Below, piece by piece: positions 7,213-10,461 of a stretch of DNA of 10,461 bases (its first letter is position 1; every line of letters starts with the position of its first letter). The notes below the pieces were generated by a model that ran no database searches, was not told the origin of the DNA, and saw only the letters and a list, made by a program, of their open reading frames with translations. Origin of the DNA: Holophagaceae bacterium UBA1801 (lineage in GTDB: Bacteria > Acidobacteriota > Holophagae > Holophagales > Holophagaceae); NCBI GenBank assembly GCA_002319925.1, contig DCFP01000010.1:1-10461 (forward strand), in the 5' to 3' direction. Made by a program: the position numbers and the translations under genes.

Positions 7213-8769
7213 ATGCACATCTGGAACAGCCTGACGATCAGGAAGAAGTTAAACCTTTCAATCCTGGCTCTGATCGTGTTTTTGGACTTCGGGATCAGCT
7301 CCATGGCCGTGGTCATGCTGAGGCGCGCGCATACAAGCGCGTTGCAGGTAAAAGGCAGCAGCCTTGCCAAGCTGCTGGCCGAATCCGTGGTCAAGAACAT
7401 CCTCAATGACAACCTTGGGGCCACCGCGGGCTCGACCGAAAAGACCTTGGATCGGGTCAAGGGTGATGGGGATGTCAGCCTCACCGCCGTCATTGCCGTC
7501 AAAGAGGGCAAGCGCTCGATCCTAGCCTTCAAGAAGTTCGGCAAGGACGATGCGAACCTGGATGGCCAGGCACTCTCGGAACCTTTGGAAACCAGCAAGC
7601 GGATGGAATACGCCAAGGCGGGTTACTTGATCAACCTCATGCCCGTGGAAATGCCTGGAGAGGATGGGAACCAGAAGTATTACATCCTGGTGGCCTTGAA
7701 CACTGATCGCGTGACCGGTGAGATCATGAAAAGCCTCGTGATGTTGCTGATCGTCGGTGGAATCATGGTGGTTCTCGGCACCGCTGCGGCCTTCCTGCTC
7801 AGCAACGCAATCGTGAAACCGCTCGACACCATCAGGCAGCGCATGCGGGACATCTCGGAGGGTGAGGGAGACCTTACAGCGCGCCTGGAGGTGAACGGCA
7901 CGGATGAAATCGCCCAACTCGCCGCGAATTTCAACCGCTTCGTGGAAAACATCCAGGGCATCGTCGGTCAGGTCATTGCCATCTCGACCCGCATCGCCTC
8001 CGGATCCCTCGAAATGACGGCTGGCATGACGGAGATGGCCTCCACCGCCGATTCCATCGCCCGAACCGCAGAGGTCCAGAAGACCAGCGTTACGCAAGCC
8101 AACGAAAAGGTGACGACCATCGCGCAGTCCTCCAAGATGGTCTATTCCGATGTCGCCAACGCCCTGCAGGTGTTCGACCAAGCCCGGGGCGCAGCAACCA
8201 AGGGGGGGACCGCCGTGGGAGAGGCCGTCCGCGGCATGCAGGTCATCAACCAGAGCTCGCAGCAGATCGGAAGCATCCTCACCGTCATCACCGAGATCGC
8301 CAATCAGACCAACTTGCTCTCCCTGAATGCCGCCATCGAGGCCGCCAAGGCGGGCGAACACGGCAAGGGCTTCGCCGTCGTAGCGGAAGAAGTTAGAAAG
8401 CTGGCGGAACGCTCTGCTCAAGCGGCCAAGGAGATCGCCTCCCTCATCCACACCTCCAGGAAGAACATAGAAGATGGCAGCACGATGGTGAGCGCGACGG
8501 GTTCGGTGCTGAAGGGCATCCAGGAATCCATCGCCGCAAGCGGTGAACGCATCAAGGCCATTGGCAGCCAGAGCCAGAGGCAGAGCCAGGACAGCACGAG
8601 GGTTGTGGAGGTGATGGGTGATCTTTCCGGCATTGCGGAACAGAACGCCGCGGCCACCGAAGAAATGGCCGCTACCCTCCGAGAGACGACGCGAACCGTG
8701 GACGACCTCAGCCGAGCTGCTGAGAACCTCAGCAAGCTGGTGTCGCGGTTCAAGGTACAAACAACCTAA
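7213..8769 (+). CDS. Methyl-accepting chemotaxis protein
   Basis: This inner-membrane chemoreceptor signals to CheA/CheW. I chose the ATG at 7213 because AGGGG (7200-7204) sits eight bases before it but only two bases before the in-frame ATG at 7207; the protein is then 518 residues. From that start there is a membrane span at about 15-36, a periplasmic sensor region of about 37-173, a second span at about 174-196, a HAMP domain at about 197-250 (IVKPLDTIRQRMRDISEGEG, then DLTARL and DEIAQLAANFNRF), and a methyl-accepting coiled coil. The signalling hairpin tip reads EIANQTNLLSLNAAIEAAKA then GEHGKGFAVVAEEVRKLAER (about 361-400), a well-conserved core. The C-terminus ends SRFKVQTT and lacks the NWETF-type CheR-docking pentapeptide. 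The sensor region is not one I can name. Its place after the importer and sugar enzymes suggests it senses the same sugar, directly or through the binding protein (inference). Confidence 0.93.
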   Translation: MHIWNSLTIRKKLNLSILALIVFLDFGISSMAVVMLRRAHTSALQVKGSSLAKLLAESVVKNILNDNLGATAGSTEKTLDRVKGDGDVSLTAVIAVKEGKRSILAFKKFGKDDANLDGQALSEPLETSKRMEYAKAGYLINLMPVEMPGEDGNQKYYILVALNTDRVTGEIMKSLVMLLIVGGIMVVLGTAAAFLLSNAIVKPLDTIRQRMRDISEGEGDLTARLEVNGTDEIAQLAANFNRFVENIQGIVGQVIAISTRIASGSLEMTAGMTEMASTADSIARTAEVQKTSVTQANEKVTTIAQSSKMVYSDVANALQVFDQARGAATKGGTAVGEAVRGMQVINQSSQQIGSILTVITEIANQTNLLSLNAAIEAAKAGEHGKGFAVVAEEVRKLAERSAQAAKEIASLIHTSRKNIEDGSTMVSATGSVLKGIQESIAASGERIKAIGSQSQRQSQDSTRVVEVMGDLSGIAEQNAAATEEMAATLRETTRTVDDLSRAAENLSKLVSRFKVQTT

Positions 8770-8795
8770 TTGGCACGGACTGATTGAGATGCCAA
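8770..8795. promoter_or_regulatory. Interrupted palindrome just after the chemoreceptor stop
   Basis: TTGGCA (8770-8775) and TGCCAA (8790-8795) form a perfect six-base inverted repeat around a 14-base spacer, starting on the base after the chemoreceptor stop codon. There is no T tract, so an intrinsic terminator is unlikely. It could be a weak mRNA hairpin or an operator ahead of the phosphatase gene. Confidence 0.25.
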
Positions 8796-8872
8796 CCTAG
8801 CTAGCGGCCCTGGGTAACTCCTGGCTGCATGGCCATCGGCGATATCCTTTCCAGTCAGGCGTAGACCTGTTA

Positions 8873-8900
8873 GCCCGGGCCCCAATTGGGATGCCTCCCA
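8873..8900 (+). promoter_or_regulatory. Stacked palindromes and hairpin over the phosphatase start
   Basis: Two perfect palindromes abut: GCCCGGGC (8873-8880) and CCCAATTGGG (8881-8890). In the transcript, TGGGA (8887-8891) can also pair with TCCCA (8896-8900) around a four-base loop. That hairpin would cover the first possible ATG (8891) and the GGGA element ahead of the second ATG (8903). It may influence translation of the phosphatase gene or be coincidental in GC-rich DNA. Confidence 0.3.
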
Positions 8901-8902
8901 CC

Positions 8903-9532
8903 ATGACCACTCTCTTTCTCATTCGGCACGCTGAAAGCATTGCGAATGCGAGAAATCTGCTCGCGGGACGGATGGACTTCGCATTGTCAGAAACGGGAAA
9001 GCGGGATGCCGCCGCCCTGGCGGCTGACTTTGCTGAATCGAGACGGCTTGACGCGATATGGTGTTCGCCCTTGTTGCGCGCACAGCAAACTGCTGCCCCC
9101 TTCTTGTCAGCGTGCGATGCACCACTACGTCTCGATGATCGCCTTCAAGAGCAGCACATGGGCCGGTTCAGCGGTCTATCCTATCCCGAGGTGGAAAGGG
9201 ACCCCGGTTACTGCAACGACCGGTTGGCACGCTGGGATTGGATACCGGAGGGTGGAGGCGAGTCGTACCGAATGATTGCGGAGCGAGTCCAGAGCTTTCT
9301 CGCGGACCTGTGGGAACAGTGCCGGCTCGAAAATTTCGAGCACGTGCTCGTGGTAACCCATGCTGTCACGCTCAGGTTGTTCAGAGCGTGCCTGGAGGGA
9401 ACCCTACCCAAGTATCCAGAAAAGATTGCCGCCAATGGCGAGGTTTGGAGCGCCCAGTTGCCCGCGGCGGGTGCCTCGACACACATCGAATCAGTTAGCC
9501 TGGCTCATGGAACGCGCGAACACCGGGCCTAG
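8903..9532 (+). CDS. Histidine phosphatase family protein (phosphoglycerate mutase-like)
   Basis: This is a small cytoplasmic protein of the histidine phosphatase (PGM-like) superfamily, whose members hydrolyse phosphate esters through a phosphohistidine. The nucleophile motif is LFLIRHAES, with Ala where the classic RHG motif has Gly, a common variant. Further signatures are SPLLRAQQTA (catalytic Arg), the LQEQHMGRFSG segment with the acidic residue, and the second catalytic His in VVTHAVTLRLF. At about 209 residues it has the length of PhoE/CobC-like phosphatases rather than of glycolytic mutases. I placed the start at ATG 8903 because family members usually begin a few residues before LIRH. 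ATG 8891, in the same frame, adds four residues (MPPT). A role as a sugar-phosphate phosphatase is possible given the neighbours, but the substrate cannot be read from the sequence. The gene sits 121 to 133 bases after the chemoreceptor, so it may have its own promoter. Confidence 0.88.
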   Translation: MTTLFLIRHAESIANARNLLAGRMDFALSETGKRDAAALAADFAESRRLDAIWCSPLLRAQQTAAPFLSACDAPLRLDDRLQEQHMGRFSGLSYPEVERDPGYCNDRLARWDWIPEGGGESYRMIAERVQSFLADLWEQCRLENFEHVLVVTHAVTLRLFRACLEGTLPKYPEKIAANGEVWSAQLPAAGASTHIESVSLAHGTREHRA

Positions 9533-9559
9533 GGTGTGTCTTGAAGATCCCGCGTCGCC

Positions 9560-10461
9560 CTACGTGACCATTGGCTTGCTGGCTGCATGCGGTGTGAGCG
9601 CCTGGCTGAGCCGATCTATCCATGTTCTGTTAGGTTCCCAACCTGCGGCACAAGCGGCCCTCCAGGCGGCGCCGCCGACGGGGGGCAGCATGCAGGCCTG
9701 AGGCGCCTTGTTGAGCCGGTGCGACAGTTTGCGGAGCATCGTCTGGCTGGCACTCACGCCACCGATGAATGCCCATGGCAATTCTTCTCCTGCCAAACGG
9801 GTCGCGGTCGTGACATGCAAGGCAAGCATGTCGGCCGCTCGATTAAGGAGTTCCTGCGCCATGGGATCGCCTGCGCTTGCCAGCTCATCCACCTTTCTCG
9901 CCACGGCGGCAACGGACGAGCGAGGGTGGTTGCGGCCATAGACCCAGTCCATCAACGCGGTGCTTGCCGAACTGGCGTCGATGCCGAGCTTTGCCAGCAG
10001 CCCGCCACAAAAATCCGTTGCGTCGATACGCTGATCAAGGTGCCGGGATGCGATCCCCAGCGCCTCGCGGCCGATCCAGTAGGCACTGCCTTCGTCGCCA
10101 AATGCGTCACCCCAGCCGCCGATGCGATAGTGCTTTCGGCTGTCGCTTGCCCAGGCCATCGAGCCCGTCCCGGCCAGCAGCAACACGCCGGGATTGGATA
10201 GAAACGCCCCGTCGTACGCAATGCGGACGTCATTCTCGACGAGGCAAGGGAAGTGTATTGCCGTTCGGATTTCGTCGAGTTGCTGCGAGCTGAGGGCATC
10301 GATCTCGCCATAGCCGGGGATGCCAAACGCACCGTACGCGATGTCGTCCCATTCTGGGCCAAATTGATGGAGTACCTTTTTGAACTCGGACCGCCAGTTC
10401 GGCTGGTCCATGGCATTGATCCCCTCGCCACGCGCAATGCGGACTAGCATTCCCTGCCGAT
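9560..10461 (-). CDS. BadF/BadG/BcrA/BcrD-type sugar kinase, N-terminus beyond the window
   Basis: This is an ATP-dependent kinase of the BadF/BadG/BcrA/BcrD ATPase family (ASKHA fold). The family includes N-acetylglucosamine, glucosamine and N-acetylgalactosamine kinases. Numbering from the Met at 10450, visible motifs are GIPGYGE (43-49), VENDVRIAYDGAF (71-83), LLAGTGSMAW (91-100), GGWGDAFGDEGSAYWIGREA (111-130), FIGGVSASQTMLR (218-230) and PPVGGAAWRA (246-255). The N-terminal phosphate loop (GIDGGGT-like) is missing. The frame stays open to the window edge (RQG before that Met), so the true start probably lies some 20-30 residues outside and the ATG at 10450 is internal. It runs against the other genes, with only 27 bases between its stop and the phosphatase stop and no visible terminator. 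In context it is the likely first catabolic step, phosphorylating the imported sugar at C6 (inference). A truncated inverted copy opens the window. Confidence 0.85.
   Translation of the reverse strand, partial: RQGMLVRIARGEGINAMDQPNWRSEFKKVLHQFGPEWDDIAYGAFGIPGYGEIDALSSQQLDEIRTAIHFPCLVENDVRIAYDGAFLSNPGVLLLAGTGSMAWASDSRKHYRIGGWGDAFGDEGSAYWIGREALGIASRHLDQRIDATDFCGGLLAKLGIDASSASTALMDWVYGRNHPRSSVAAVARKVDELASAGDPMAQELLNRAADMLALHVTTATRLAGEELPWAFIGGVSASQTMLRKLSHRLNKAPQACMLPPVGGAAWRAACAAGWEPNRTWIDRLSQALTPHAASKPMVT
10437..10461 (-). repeat. Right copy of the 25-base perfect inverted repeat
   Basis: This is the reverse complement of bases 1-25, lying within the better-preserved kinase gene. It reaches the last base of the window, so its true outer limit cannot be seen. 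Identity here is complete, whereas the rest of the two kinase copies match at about 80% by hand alignment. Confidence 0.9.

Noticed and set aside
7522..8760. 412-codon open frame on the - strand opposite the chemoreceptor
   Set aside because: The + strand frame shows an unmistakable chemoreceptor with HAMP and signalling tip. The antisense product is rich in His, Gly, Asp and Arg without recognisable motifs, as expected of a mirror frame in GC-rich coding DNA.
8770..8795. Intrinsic terminator after the chemoreceptor gene
   Set aside because: The TTGGCA/TGCCAA stem is only six pairs with a 14-base loop, and no run of T follows.
1..10461. A transposon bounded by terminal inverted repeats
   Set aside because: The repeats lie inside kinase coding sequence, no transposase or resolvase is present, and target-site duplications cannot be seen because the window stops at the repeats. 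Gene duplication with inversion explains the data more simply.

Overview
This window looks like a sugar-utilisation locus from a GC-rich Gram-negative bacterium, probably a beta- or gammaproteobacterium. That assignment rests on the GC-rich third codon positions, a Sec signal peptide on the binding protein, the AgaS/KbaZ-type enzymes and a two-transmembrane chemoreceptor. I cannot name the genus from the sequence alone.

Layout. At the left edge (1 to about 303) lies a decayed, internally deleted copy of a BadF/BadG-type sugar kinase gene. It is followed by a complete CUT1-type carbohydrate ABC importer, all on the + strand: periplasmic binding protein (387-1673), two permeases (1683-2612 and 2612-3478, sharing one base) and ATPase (3514-4626). 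After a 116-base gap comes a catabolic pair: an AgaS-type SIS-domain amino-sugar-phosphate isomerase/deaminase (4743-5867) and a KbaZ/GatZ-type tagatose-1,6-bisphosphate aldolase subunit (5881-7158). A methyl-accepting chemotaxis protein (7213-8769) and a histidine-phosphatase-family protein (8903-9532) follow, also on the + strand. At the right edge, on the - strand and convergent with the rest, is the well-preserved copy of the same BadF-type kinase (9560 to beyond the window). Its N-terminal nucleotide-binding loop lies outside the window.

How the genes fit together (inference). The importer brings in a sugar, most plausibly galactosamine, N-acetylgalactosamine or a related galacto-configured sugar. 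The BadF-type kinase phosphorylates it. AgaS deaminates or isomerises the 6-phosphate to a tagatose phosphate, and the KbaZ-type protein serves the tagatose-phosphate end of the route. The chemoreceptor could steer cells towards the same substrate. No deacetylase (AgaA/NagA), no dedicated catalytic aldolase subunit (KbaY/GatY) and no transcriptional regulator are present here, so those functions must lie elsewhere or the pathway differs.

The most unusual feature is structural. The locus is flanked by two inverted copies of one kinase gene, and the window begins and ends in the same 25 bases in inverted orientation. The left copy has lost 192 codons in frame, apparently across a GCGC microhomology, and then gained a 14-base tandem duplication that shifts the frame. 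I saw no transposase, integrase, CRISPR array, tRNA or rRNA. The genes themselves belong to known families.
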